Shown: piece after piece, positions 20,784-28,611 of the stretch
Position numbering within the stretch: the stretch's first letter is position 1
Layout: every line of letters begins with the position of its first letter
From: Sharpea porci
Lineage (GTDB): Bacteria > Bacillota_I > Bacilli_A > Erysipelotrichales > Coprobacillaceae
Reading direction: 5' to 3'
Assembly: GCF_009695655.1 (NCBI RefSeq)
Contig: NZ_VUNM01000022.1
Span: 1 to 43,524, forward strand
Length of the DNA: 43,524 bases
Position numbers and translations under genes: made by a program
Notes under the pieces: model-generated
What the model saw: the letters and a program-made list of their open reading frames with translations, nothing else
What the model was told of the DNA's origin: nothing
Databases searched by the model: none

Positions 20784-21227
20784 TTATTGCTGCTTTTCTA
20801 AAGCCATCATTTTATCAATACGACGCTGATGTCTGCCACCTTCGTAGTCAGTTTCCAAGAAGGCTTTAAGTACTTCTAAAGCGACTCCTGTGCCGACTAC
20901 ACGCTGACCCATTGCAAGCATGTTCGCATCATTATGCTGGCGTGTTGCTTTAGCTGAGAATGTGTCATGGCATACAGCACAACGAATACCATGTACTTTA
21001 TTCGCTGTCATGGAAACACCTAATCCTGTTCCACATACAACGACACCACGATCAAATTCACCATTGGCAACTGCTTTTGCCGTAGGAATAACATAATCAG
21101 GATAATCACAAGATTCTTCAGTATAAGTACCAAAGTCCTTAACCTCATGACCTGCTTTCTGCATTTCCTCAATCAATACATTTTTCAACTGTAACCCAGC
21201 ATGATCACATGCTACTGCAATCTTCAT
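20784..21227 (-). CDS. rpiB: Ribose-5-phosphate isomerase B
   Basis: Interconverts ribose 5-phosphate and ribulose 5-phosphate. RpiB/LacAB fold with CDHAGLQLK near the N-terminus, the catalytic Cys in [15 protein letters not shown] (about residue 65) and [12 protein letters not shown]; 147 aa. Overlaps the upstream ywlC by ATGA. An RpiB rather than galactose-6-phosphate isomerase role is favoured by synteny. Confidence 0.94.
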   Translation of the reverse strand: MKIAVACDHAGLQLKNVLIEEMQKAGHEVKDFGTYTEESCDYPDYVIPTAKAVANGEFDRGVVVCGTGLGVSMTANKVHGIRCAVCHDTFSAKATRQHNDANMLAMGQRVVGTGVALEVLKAFLETDYEGGRHQRRIDKMMALEKQQ

Positions 21228-21829
21228 TTAGAAAGTACCTCCTCTATGTCTCTCAAACTTATTTCGCCTTCTCTTAGAATCTTGAGCTGGCCATCGCTCA
21301 TATTCACAACCGTACTTGCCGTTGTGTTATGTGTCTCACCAGCCACCACTAAAGCAATACGTCCATCTAGCTGGGCAAGCACTTCTTGTTCATTAGTCGT
21401 ATTACTACCACCTGAAATATTGGCACTTGTAACCAGTAGGGGACCTGCTTTATCGATCAGATCTAATACAAATGGACTATCAGGAATCCTGATGCCAATT
21501 GTAGGAAGATTGTTGGTCATAGCAGGATCAACAGAGTCTTTACGTTTTAAGACAAGTGTAATCTTGCCTGGCATAAAAGCTTTTGCGACCTTTTCTACCC
21601 TTTCGTCCATTTCCGCATATTTTCCAATATCTTCGCGCTGAGAAAGCATTAAGGTGACTGCTTTAGAGTAATCACGGTTCTTCGCTTCCATCAATTTGTC
21701 AAGTGCTGCCCTGTCATTGAATTTCACCGCAACACCATAAACAGTTTCTGTTGGAAACGAAACAACCTCACCTTGCCTTAGCGCCTCAATAAGAACACTT
21801 TTTTCTTCAGGCTGAATTACTTTCGTCAT
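21224..21829 (-). CDS. ywlC: Threonylcarbamoyl-AMP synthase (YrdC/Sua5 family)
   Basis: Makes threonylcarbamoyl-adenylate for the t6A37 modification of ANN-decoding tRNAs. The 201-aa YrdC domain has SFPTETVYGVAV, KNRDYSKAVTLML, GKITLVLKR, IGIRIPD and LVTSANISGG. The C-terminal Sua5 domain of longer homologues is absent, as in short TsaC-type proteins. First gene of the superoperon; SD GAGGTGATTGC before ATG. Confidence 0.93.
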   Translation of the reverse strand: MTKVIQPEEKSVLIEALRQGEVVSFPTETVYGVAVKFNDRAALDKLMEAKNRDYSKAVTLMLSQREDIGKYAEMDERVEKVAKAFMPGKITLVLKRKDSVDPAMTNNLPTIGIRIPDSPFVLDLIDKAGPLLVTSANISGGSNTTNEQEVLAQLDGRIALVVAGETHNTTASTVVNMSDGQLKILREGEISLRDIEEVLSK

Positions 21830-21851
21830 GCAATCACCTCATTTCGAAGAT

Positions 21852-21857
21852 ATGATA
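21852..21857 (-). promoter_or_regulatory. Possible second, extended -10 promoter of the ywlC operon
   Basis: TG-G-TATCAT on the minus strand about 22 bp before the ywlC ATG. There is no convincing -35. It would lie downstream of the palindrome at 21905-21923 and so escape that control. Confidence 0.35.
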
Positions 21858-21904
21858 CCATAAAAACATAAGAATACATAGATTTTAAGGTTATTAATTT
21901 ACAC

Positions 21905-21923
21905 AAATGACCATTGGTCATTT
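21905..21923. promoter_or_regulatory. 19-bp palindromic operator at the ywlC-atp operon promoter
   Basis: Perfect 9-bp arms AAATGACCA/TGGTCATTT around one central base. It begins 7 bp downstream of a strong -10, so it covers the initial transcribed region. The form resembles TetR-family operators, but the cognate regulator is not in the window. A small RNA hairpin is the alternative. Confidence 0.6.
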
Positions 21924-21930
21924 TTAAATT

Positions 21931-21958
21931 ATTATACACATAATTATTCATTAGTCAA
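21931..21958 (-). promoter_or_regulatory. Main promoter of the ywlC-rpiB-glyA-upp-atp operon
   Basis: Minus-strand TTGACT (21953-21958), 16-bp spacer, perfect TATAAT (21931-21936). The leader to the ywlC ATG is about 95 nt. Confidence 0.7.
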
Positions 21959-21962
21959 ATTC

Positions 21963-22018
21963 TTTTTCATACATGAAAAAGAACGGAAAATACATATATT
22001 TATGCAAATTCCGTTCTT
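21963..22018 (-). terminator. Terminator of the 50-aa ORF
   Basis: Stem AAGAACGGAA/TTCCGTTCTT (21979-21988, 22009-22018) with a 20-nt AT-rich loop, then CTTTTTC on the minus strand. It separates this small unit from the superoperon promoter. Confidence 0.7.
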
Positions 22019-22032
22019 GACATATATTTTCT

Positions 22033-22185
22033 TTATTCAACAAGCCAATCCACAATATCTTTAATGACAATACCTTCAATATCATCATCAATTAACTTAT
22101 GTAGAGTAAGAACAATCTTTTGAAATGCGATCAGTTGATTTAAATAGATATCACGATGTTTCAATTCACTTCTATTTTTCATCAT
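22033..22185 (-). CDS. Small hypothetical protein, 50 aa
   Basis: An ORF with its own strong ribosome-binding site (GGGGTGATT directly before tandem ATG codons) and its own terminator 15 bp after the stop. The product begins MMKNRSELKHRDIY and ends IVIKDIVDWLVE. It is charged, probably two helices, with no Cys or membrane segment. I recognise no family. The SD, stop and terminator layout argue for a genuine small gene even though it is below usual length cut-offs. Confidence 0.6.
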   Translation of the reverse strand: MMKNRSELKHRDIYLNQLIAFQKIVLTLHKLIDDDIEGIVIKDIVDWLVE

Positions 22186-22194
22186 AATCACCCC

Positions 22195-22799
22195 TTCGAC
22201 AACATTACACTTTAAGGCATTTTAATAATAAAGTTTAGGTATTTGATTACTTAATTTTGACACATAATATATACCCACACCATGATGACACCTTATAGTA
22301 ATTTTAAAAATGAAGCCATTTCATAGTCCTTTCTTCTTATTTTTCAATACATAGTTTTCACAATGACCACACCAAAAATACTTCCCTTGATATCCTGGCT
22401 ATGAAAATAGTCATTAGCTCTTACCAATGATTATAAGTAAGAATTCAAATAAATTTTTCTTTTCAAATTCTATCTATTATTCCCTTTTAAGTATATTTCA
22501 TAACTTATCTCTACAAGATTGGAAAGAACTAGCTATGCATAGATTCATACATGTTTGTATGTTTTATTCATGAAAATAGAACTATTTTTATCATCTTTAT
22601 AAATGTAATTGCATGCTTACATATAGGAGAGATATCATAGAAATATGAATATTTAGGTGAAGCAGGAATATACTCTATTAAATCAACTTCTTTAATTGTA
22701 ATAAATCCTACATTCTAACGAATGATTACTGTTTAAACTCCTAACATTTGATCCTGCTTCCCATATTCACTTTTTGTGCTATACTTCTTTTGAGGTAAA
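22195..22799. other. Gene-poor AT-rich intergenic stretch
   Basis: No ORF with an SD and no known RNA motif is seen. It holds small hairpins (CATACA/TGTATG near 22546-22561, AAAATAG/CTATTTT near 22573-22588) and an imperfect long-range inverted repeat: GGTGAAGCAGGA near 22655-22667 against TCCTGCTTCCC near 22752-22762. An extended -10 TGCTATACT (22777-22785) serves the hydrolase gene downstream. Confidence 0.5.
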
Positions 22800-22802
22800 C
22801 AT

Positions 22803-23750
22803 ATGAAGAATAAAAAGAAGACGTGGCTGACTGTTGCTAGTGTGGGGTTAGGTGTAACAGCTGGCTATTTATTAACAGGTTATCTGAGTTTAAGATATGC
22901 CTTTAAACGTAAGAATTATAAACAGAAACATGCAACAGCAGTAACACATCCCTTAAGTGAAGAAGAGAAAAACTATATTGCTTCGCTTAAACAAGAAACA
23001 CTTACTACAACATCCTTTGATAATCTTGCCCTTAAGGCAACATTCTTTCCAGCCGATATAGCTTCCAACAAGGTTGTCATCTGTATCCATGGCTATCATT
23101 CCTATGGTATGTTGGATAATCAATACTTTATCCGTTTCTATCATGAACATGGTTTTCATGTTCTTATTCCTGATGATCGTGCACATGGTGATAGTGAAGG
23201 GGAGTATATTGGATTTGGGTATTATGACCGTCTTGATATCATGCAATGGATTATGAGAATCCAGGAATATTTTGACTATCAGCCACTTAATATAATGTTA
23301 CATGGTGTATCCATGGGAGCGAGCGCTGTCCTGATGGCAAGTGGTGAAGACTTGAGTAGCGATGTCAAGTGTATTGTTGCGGATTGTGGCTATGCTTCAG
23401 CAAGAGAACAACTCTCAAGTGTTCTTAAAGCACATCATATCCCTACACACATAATTATGTCATCGGCAAGCCTGCTTTCAAAAAAAGTTATTGGTTATGA
23501 CTTCAACAATATTGATGTCATCAAACAAGTAGAGAAGAGTCATATACCTACATTATTCATCCATGGTGATCAAGATAGCTTTGTCGACTATCAAAATGTC
23601 AAAAAGCTCTATGAAGCATGTCATGCCCCAAAGGAACTCTTCATTGTTCCTGGTGCTGAACACTGCGATAGCTATATTACTGATCCAAAGGGCTATGAGT
23701 CCCATGTTCTTCAATTCACAAATAAATACTTTACAGACGAAAAACAGTGA
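22803..23750 (+). CDS. Membrane-anchored alpha/beta hydrolase
   Basis: Serine hydrolase of the BAAT/YfhR-like type. An N-terminal membrane helix (about 8-30, LTVASVGLGVTAGYLLTGYL) probably anchors it, followed by the hydrolase domain: oxyanion HGYHSYG (96-102), nucleophile Ser170 in HGVSMGAS, acid Asp258 in HGDQDSFV and His287 in GAEHCDS. The triad is complete, so it should be active as an esterase, lipase or peptidase; the substrate is unknown. GAGG lies 7 nt before the ATG. Monocistronic, convergent with the histidine kinase gene. Confidence 0.88.
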   Translation: MKNKKKTWLTVASVGLGVTAGYLLTGYLSLRYAFKRKNYKQKHATAVTHPLSEEEKNYIASLKQETLTTTSFDNLALKATFFPADIASNKVVICIHGYHSYGMLDNQYFIRFYHEHGFHVLIPDDRAHGDSEGEYIGFGYYDRLDIMQWIMRIQEYFDYQPLNIMLHGVSMGASAVLMASGEDLSSDVKCIVADCGYASAREQLSSVLKAHHIPTHIIMSSASLLSKKVIGYDFNNIDVIKQVEKSHIPTLFIHGDQDSFVDYQNVKKLYEACHAPKELFIVPGAEHCDSYITDPKGYESHVLQFTNKYFTDEKQ

Positions 23751-23771
23751 GGATATTGTCCTCACTGTTTT
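23741..23771. terminator. Bidirectional terminator between hydrolase and kinase genes
   Basis: Perfect 13-bp stem AAAACAGTGAGGA/TCCTCACTGTTTT with a 5-nt loop. The hydrolase stop lies inside the first arm and the kinase stop codon overlaps the end of the second. Confidence 0.9.
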
Positions 23772-25596
23772 AACGTTCAAGATAAACAGATGAATGGAAG
23801 ATTGTACCTTCTGCTTTAAACTCACCATCACCATTATACTGATGCGCGATTTCCATGACTGAGCGTAAGCCAATACCTATACGCGATCCATCCGCCACTT
23901 TAGCCGATACAAAACGATCATCCTTCATACGAATATTACCATCAAATGTATTATCCATTGTAAAGATTAGAAATTGTCCTTGAATCATGGATTTAAAGAT
24001 AATATATTTATCCCCATTTTGTATTCTTTGACATGCTTCCATGGCATTCTCTAAAAGATTACCAATAATAATACATATGACATTATCTGCAATATGTTCA
24101 TTATGGGAAGAAATTTGTACTTGAATATCAATCTTGATACCATTTTTATGTGCTTCTTCATAGTAGTAAGAAAGCAAGGCATTAGCAACCTGGTTATCAC
24201 AGAAGTCTTTGATATTATTGCTTGGGATTGTTTGAGAAAGGTTGTTGATATAGGATTGTATTTCTTCAATCTTACCTTCATCCGCAAGCTGTTTAATAGA
24301 GACAATATGATGTCTTAAATCATGTCTTTGTCTTCTGACTTCATTTTCATGGGCAATTAAGATATCATTATGCTTTCTCTGGGCATCTATGGAAATCTCT
24401 AACTGATGTAAGTCATTAGCTAAACTAATGGCTTTTTGATTATCTTTAATCATGTTGTTTGAGACATGCTGGAGATAGAGGAAGAGAAGGACAAGTATTA
24501 TGTTTGTCCCAATTGTAATAAGGGAAAGACTATATGTTGGATCATAGATACGAAGGACTAAGTCAATAACTGCAAATGTCCACAAGTTAAAGGTCAATAA
24601 CGCAAACAAACCATCATCTTTTCTTCGATCTGTAAACGTATAATAAATAACGACAAAGACAATAAATGTAAGTGTTAAGAACTCTAAAATGACAAAGTAG
24701 TAATAGATAGTATGAAAGCTTAATATGCCTAAGAGCTGTAAGATGATGGCTGTAATAGCCGACAAAGCATTTATATACTTCAGTGTGATCAAGATATCAT
24801 GCCCACGTTCCTGAAACTGTACCATCATGAAACTAATAAAAGGCACCATAAAGAAGAAAAGGGCTGAATAGCTCAACAAGTACATCAGATTCATATTTTG
24901 CCTAATATAGAGCGTTAAGTCATTTTGTCCATATTGCCATAAAGACATCAAAAAGATAAATACTCCTGAATAGAATATACGTTTCTCAGGTACATTATAT
25001 TTGATAAACAACGAGAAAACGACTAAGAGTATGCCGACTGTTAATGCATAAATAGATAATCCTCTCGATAATCCTGCATGAATAGCTAAATAATGAGCTA
25101 ATGCATCTCTTTTACCGACAAAGAAATGTTCTAATTTCAGACTATCTCTACCATTCAATGTTTGATATTCAACTCTAACTTGCAGTTGAGTTTGGTTTGC
25201 ATAAAAAGGAAGGACAACACTATTGACAAGTTTTGCTGGGTCTTTCATAAATGGTGGTCTCTCATCACGGCTGCCATAGCTATAGATAAGCTTTTTATCG
25301 GCATATATTTTGATTGGTGAATAATTGCTTTTAAACAAAAGCATATCTCCTAATTTACCATGTACAGTAAAGGTCACAATGACCTTTTCATCTTGATCAG
25401 TATCTTGGAGGATATAGGGCAATTGTACATTATGTTTTTTTCCACGATAGTACATTTGTGCATTACTGATTAAGTGATGATGATTTTTATGAAAATCAAT
25501 ATTTTGATATCCATAAAATCCAAGTATCAGTTCTACGAAAAACAATGCTATGATTAAGCCTATAAATAAACGTTTTGTCCATTTTTCTTTCATCAT
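23770..25596 (-). CDS. Sensor histidine kinase, GHKL type, 7TMR-DISM-like
   Basis: Membrane sensor of 608 aa. An N-terminal membrane helix (about 9-28) is followed by an extracellular beta-rich domain (about 32-165), seven or so membrane helices (about 178-375, 7TMR-DISM-like), a coiled coil (about 380-420) and an HPK10/GHKL kinase core. The phospho-accepting His is H425 in RQRHDLRHH, the N-box is NLLENAMEAC (513-522), and a G-box SRIGIGLRSV lies near the end. It overlaps its response regulator by ATGA. This AgrC-like core pairs with LytTR regulators. The extracellular domain suggests a soluble ligand; none can be named. Confidence 0.92.
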   Translation of the reverse strand: MMKEKWTKRLFIGLIIALFFVELILGFYGYQNIDFHKNHHHLISNAQMYYRGKKHNVQLPYILQDTDQDEKVIVTFTVHGKLGDMLLFKSNYSPIKIYADKKLIYSYGSRDERPPFMKDPAKLVNSVVLPFYANQTQLQVRVEYQTLNGRDSLKLEHFFVGKRDALAHYLAIHAGLSRGLSIYALTVGILLVVFSLFIKYNVPEKRIFYSGVFIFLMSLWQYGQNDLTLYIRQNMNLMYLLSYSALFFFMVPFISFMMVQFQERGHDILITLKYINALSAITAIILQLLGILSFHTIYYYFVILEFLTLTFIVFVVIYYTFTDRRKDDGLFALLTFNLWTFAVIDLVLRIYDPTYSLSLITIGTNIILVLLFLYLQHVSNNMIKDNQKAISLANDLHQLEISIDAQRKHNDILIAHENEVRRQRHDLRHHIVSIKQLADEGKIEEIQSYINNLSQTIPSNNIKDFCDNQVANALLSYYYEEAHKNGIKIDIQVQISSHNEHIADNVICIIIGNLLENAMEACQRIQNGDKYIIFKSMIQGQFLIFTMDNTFDGNIRMKDDRFVSAKVADGSRIGIGLRSVMEIAHQYNGDGEFKAEGTIFHSSVYLER

Positions 25597-26303
25597 GACC
25601 TTGACTTCCTAAACAAATATGCCTGTAATGCTTTTTTAGCTTCAAAAATACTTGGTCGGCGAATATAGACATCATGACCACCTTTCATCACAAACAAACG
25701 ATTGTCTTTATCAAATGAACTCACATGTGCTAAGTTCACAAGATAGCTCTGATGACAACGATAAAAAGAATCAAGCGTCAATAACTTTTCAAAACTATCG
25801 AGCTTAGAAAGAACTTTATATTGATCTTCATTCACCATATGAATATATACATAATGACCATCCTGTTCTATATAGGAAATCTCACATTCAATAAGAGAAA
25901 TCATTTTACCTTCACATTTAACATCAATATGTGGTTTTAAAGCTAGCTCCTTCTTTGCCTTTAACATCACTTCTTTGACATCATCAGCACTAAATGGCTT
26001 AACAAGATATCTATTCACATGTAATCGATAGCCATCTGCAAAGTGCTCTGTACTTGTCGTAATAAAAGCAATAATAGCCTGTTCATCAAGTTCCCTGATC
26101 TTACTAACCACATCAACACCATTACTTTGTTTCATATAAATATCCATAAATATCAAATCATATTCCCCTGGATAATACTGTGCGATAAAATCTTCACCAT
26201 CCATGAAATACTGATAAGTAAACTCTACCTGACTCTCATTCATACAAGATAATAGATGTTGAAATTCCGTTTGATCATCTTCACATATCGCAATATTTAA
26301 CAC
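25593..26303 (-). CDS. LytTR-family response regulator
   Basis: Receiver domain (1 to about 120; acidic pair ED, phospho-acceptor D54 in FMDIYM, K in LVKPFS) and a LytTR DNA-binding domain (about 138-236: SYIEQDGHYVYIH, FYRCHQSYLVNL). I chose GTG 26303 because GGGAGTGG precedes it and the sequence then begins LNIAICEDD as in the family. An upstream in-frame GTG lacks an SD. A minus-strand TTGACA (26411-26416) may be its -35. LytTR regulators usually control surface or secreted factors, so the neighbouring adhesin genes are candidate targets. Confidence 0.92.
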   Translation of the reverse strand: MLNIAICEDDQTEFQHLLSCMNESQVEFTYQYFMDGEDFIAQYYPGEYDLIFMDIYMKQSNGVDVVSKIRELDEQAIIAFITTSTEHFADGYRLHVNRYLVKPFSADDVKEVMLKAKKELALKPHIDVKCEGKMISLIECEISYIEQDGHYVYIHMVNEDQYKVLSKLDSFEKLLTLDSFYRCHQSYLVNLAHVSSFDKDNRLFVMKGGHDVYIRRPSIFEAKKALQAYLFRKSRS

Positions 26304-26468
26304 ATTCCCACTCCCTATTCTATGATTAAACAATTGATATATGTTTGTAGGCCTCACATCAAAAAAAGGTCAAATACCCACACGTATATTTTCACATCAT
26401 CATGTATTGTTGTCAATTAAATTGCTTGTTTTACTGAATTATTTACTAATACTTGACACAAAAATATC

Positions 26469-26503
26469 AAAAAAGACCCACTTTGTTTTAATCAAAATGA
26501 GTC
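26469..26503 (-). terminator. Terminator of the 331-aa regulator gene
   Basis: An 11-bp stem with two G-T wobbles (GACTCATTTTG 26493-26503 with CAAAGTGGGTC 26475-26485), then TTTTTT on the minus strand. The stop codon is in the loop. Confidence 0.8.
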
Positions 26504-27483
26504 ATTTCATTAATATTATGATATTCACAAGAGAATCCTTCAGCTATATCAGCTAGCTTATTAATAGCATTGATTACCCCTACAGTTTGATGAGAAAGGA
26601 GAATATAGAATTCCCCATTCTTAAACTGCGTTATACATGCATCATTTCTGATCGCATGTAATATCCGATCTTTCAGTTCTACATTAGATAAATAGCTTTG
26701 TTTATATCGTACACATAAGACATATTGTTCTCTTGAACGATGTCTTTTTCGATGAGCAAGCTGACATAATCTTGCAAAGTAATAAGGTGTTGTTTCTAAA
26801 GCAAAATCTTCGTTGTGCTGATTTTTATTAAAGAGGGAGAGAACTTTATTTTGTAAGTGATATTGATGTTGCTGGCCTAATTTATGAAGTACTCCATTTT
26901 GAATCAATTGTTCGTCATCATGCTTAATAATATGTTCAATCGAAGAGCTTATGTTGTGGAGATGATGCTCATGATGCCTAATAAGTACATATAGTGCATC
27001 AATTACAGCCCTTATAATCCTATGGTTCATTTCAATAGTAATATGATCACTTTCCATCATTGGTAAAAAAAATCCCTTATACAACAAGATAATCTCTCTA
27101 GCCAACATGTCCTTTTCCATACTTTCCTGCATTTGTTTATGAAAGGTGAAAAGCTGATCATAGTCTGTAATAATTTCAATAGACTGATTGACATAGTAAC
27201 TATCTGCTTCATGACAGATCAGTGTATAATCCACAAAAAATTCATTAATGAGTTTTTCAGTACGCCAGATTAGAGTCTTTATACTATTGGCTTGACTTTG
27301 TTTAGTTCCACCAAATAAATATTCTGAAAGTGTCCATTTATCTAGGTCTTCTTGGCGATGTAAAATAAGCTGGCTTAATAGCTTAATAGCCATTGTTGAA
27401 TGAATGTCATTATAATTTAGTATACGTTGATTATATTCTATTTCAAATGTTCCTAACATACGTACATTTATTATAGCACTCAT
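26488..27483 (-). CDS. SARP-like regulator with degenerate GGDEF-like C-terminus (331 aa)
   Basis: Residues 3 to about 100 form an OmpR/SARP-type winged helix (INVRMLGTFEIEYNQRIL... SIKTLIWRTEKLI). About 105-215 is a helical BTAD-like region. About 230-325 resembles a GGDEF fold, with FKNGEF (287-292) where GGDEF would be, so cyclase activity is unlikely. It is a paralogue of the 392-aa regulator at 28604-29782. Probably a cytoplasmic one-component transcription factor; a role for the C-terminal domain in nucleotide sensing is speculation. SD AAAGGGG; own terminator. Confidence 0.75.
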   Translation of the reverse strand: MSAIINVRMLGTFEIEYNQRILNYNDIHSTMAIKLLSQLILHRQEDLDKWTLSEYLFGGTKQSQANSIKTLIWRTEKLINEFFVDYTLICHEADSYYVNQSIEIITDYDQLFTFHKQMQESMEKDMLAREIILLYKGFFLPMMESDHITIEMNHRIIRAVIDALYVLIRHHEHHLHNISSSIEHIIKHDDEQLIQNGVLHKLGQQHQYHLQNKVLSLFNKNQHNEDFALETTPYYFARLCQLAHRKRHRSREQYVLCVRYKQSYLSNVELKDRILHAIRNDACITQFKNGEFYILLSHQTVGVINAINKLADIAEGFSCEYHNINEMTHFD

Positions 27484-27503
27484 ATTTTTCCCCTTTTACT
27501 AAA

Positions 27504-27651
27504 CAGGAACAAAAGCTTTTAATAGATTCATATAGGTAATGATGAAATGTTTTATTAAGAGCTTAGAGATTACTTTTTCTTGTTCCTGATATTATTTTAG
27601 TGTTAATACTAGTCTTTGTTTAGGGCGAGTTATGCATGATTTTATGCATAA
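27504..27651. repeat. Inverted repeats upstream of the 331-aa regulator
   Basis: CAGGAACAA (27504-27512) and TTGTTCCTG (27580-27588) form a 9-bp inverted repeat spanning the likely promoter region. A second perfect repeat, TTATGCAT/ATGCATAA (27630-27637, 27644-27651), lies further upstream. Function unknown; regulatory sites or RNA hairpins are possible. Confidence 0.4.
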
Positions 27652-27687
27652 TTGGGCATTTCTATAAAACCTTTTTTAAACATTCAA

Positions 27688-28611
27688 TCATGTCTTTTTT
27701 CTTTGTTTGATACGTAGATTGTAGAGAGATAGTGCCTGTTCATAATTGTTATATCTTGGATCACCACGATGATCGACAAGATCATATTCAAGAGAAAGAT
27801 GCTTTCCAAAAAATAATGATGTTTTTTTAGCCCCATTGTAATTCAAATGATCACCACCATCACGACTATCCTTATTCCAATTTATTTGAAGTGGCAAAGT
27901 ATTGAAATCAATAAAGTTATATCCTTGGGACCTAAAATACTTTGACAGAGTCATATTTCTTTCTTGACTCCAGTTTTTAGCACTAGGCAGACTCATAAAG
28001 ACAAGCTTAGTATGATATTCTTTTGTCAGCTTCATGATCTTCTTTAAATAAGATAGGGCATAGGGTTGGAGATTTATATGAGGCTTCTTATGTTTTACTA
28101 AAGGCACAACGTTGTCATAATAACGAAAGCCTTTCAAGTAATCTTTTTCACTTAACGTAAATCTTGTCGAAAAATCTTTACGACTCAGATTCTTCCAGCG
28201 ATTATGAAAAAGGATGAGGGGGATTTTTATACCATATCTATTTTGTATATCTTCTTCAAAATTCATCTTTCTAAACAAAGACTCTGCTTCAAGGAATACA
28301 TACTTGGGATGTTGTGTTTTATAGACACGTTTTAGGATTTCATAGGACTCATAGATACTTTGTGCTGGCGTTGATGCTGAGTATATTGTGTAGCCATATT
28401 GTTCATAGATCAACATAGGTGAAAGTGAGGAATAAACAAGAGAATCCCCTAAAGCAATCACATCAACAGTATTTATTGTTTCCGAGAATATCTTATTACT
28501 TGTAACATAATCAACACCAAATGCTTTTTCATTAGTTTTTGGAGTAAAAATAATTGATCCAATAATAATCAATATAACCAATATAAAATGAAAGAGAATT
28601 GCTTTAACCAT
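27688..28611 (-). CDS. Membrane-anchored SGNH-hydrolase-like protein
   Basis: 307 aa from the ATG at 28611, which overlaps the stop of the upstream SARP gene by 8 bp. One N-terminal membrane helix (about 4-24) precedes an extracytoplasmic domain with a GDS block (55-57 in VIALGDSLVYSS) and a C-terminal DHLNYNGA motif (D254/H255), as in DltD/AlgJ-type SGNH proteins. Such proteins often transfer or remove acyl groups on wall polymers or glycans. The substrate and direction are unknown. The in-frame extension to 28644 is rejected for lack of an SD. Confidence 0.75.
   Translation of the reverse strand: MVKAILFHFILVILIIIGSIIFTPKTNEKAFGVDYVTSNKIFSETINTVDVIALGDSLVYSSLSPMLIYEQYGYTIYSASTPAQSIYESYEILKRVYKTQHPKYVFLEAESLFRKMNFEEDIQNRYGIKIPLILFHNRWKNLSRKDFSTRFTLSEKDYLKGFRYYDNVVPLVKHKKPHINLQPYALSYLKKIMKLTKEYHTKLVFMSLPSAKNWSQERNMTLSKYFRSQGYNFIDFNTLPLQINWNKDSRDGGDHLNYNGAKKTSLFFGKHLSLEYDLVDHRGDPRYNNYEQALSLYNLRIKQRKKT

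Noticed and set aside
22953-23246. 97-codon minus-strand frame
   Set aside because: Antisense to the alpha/beta hydrolase, whose catalytic triad is complete.
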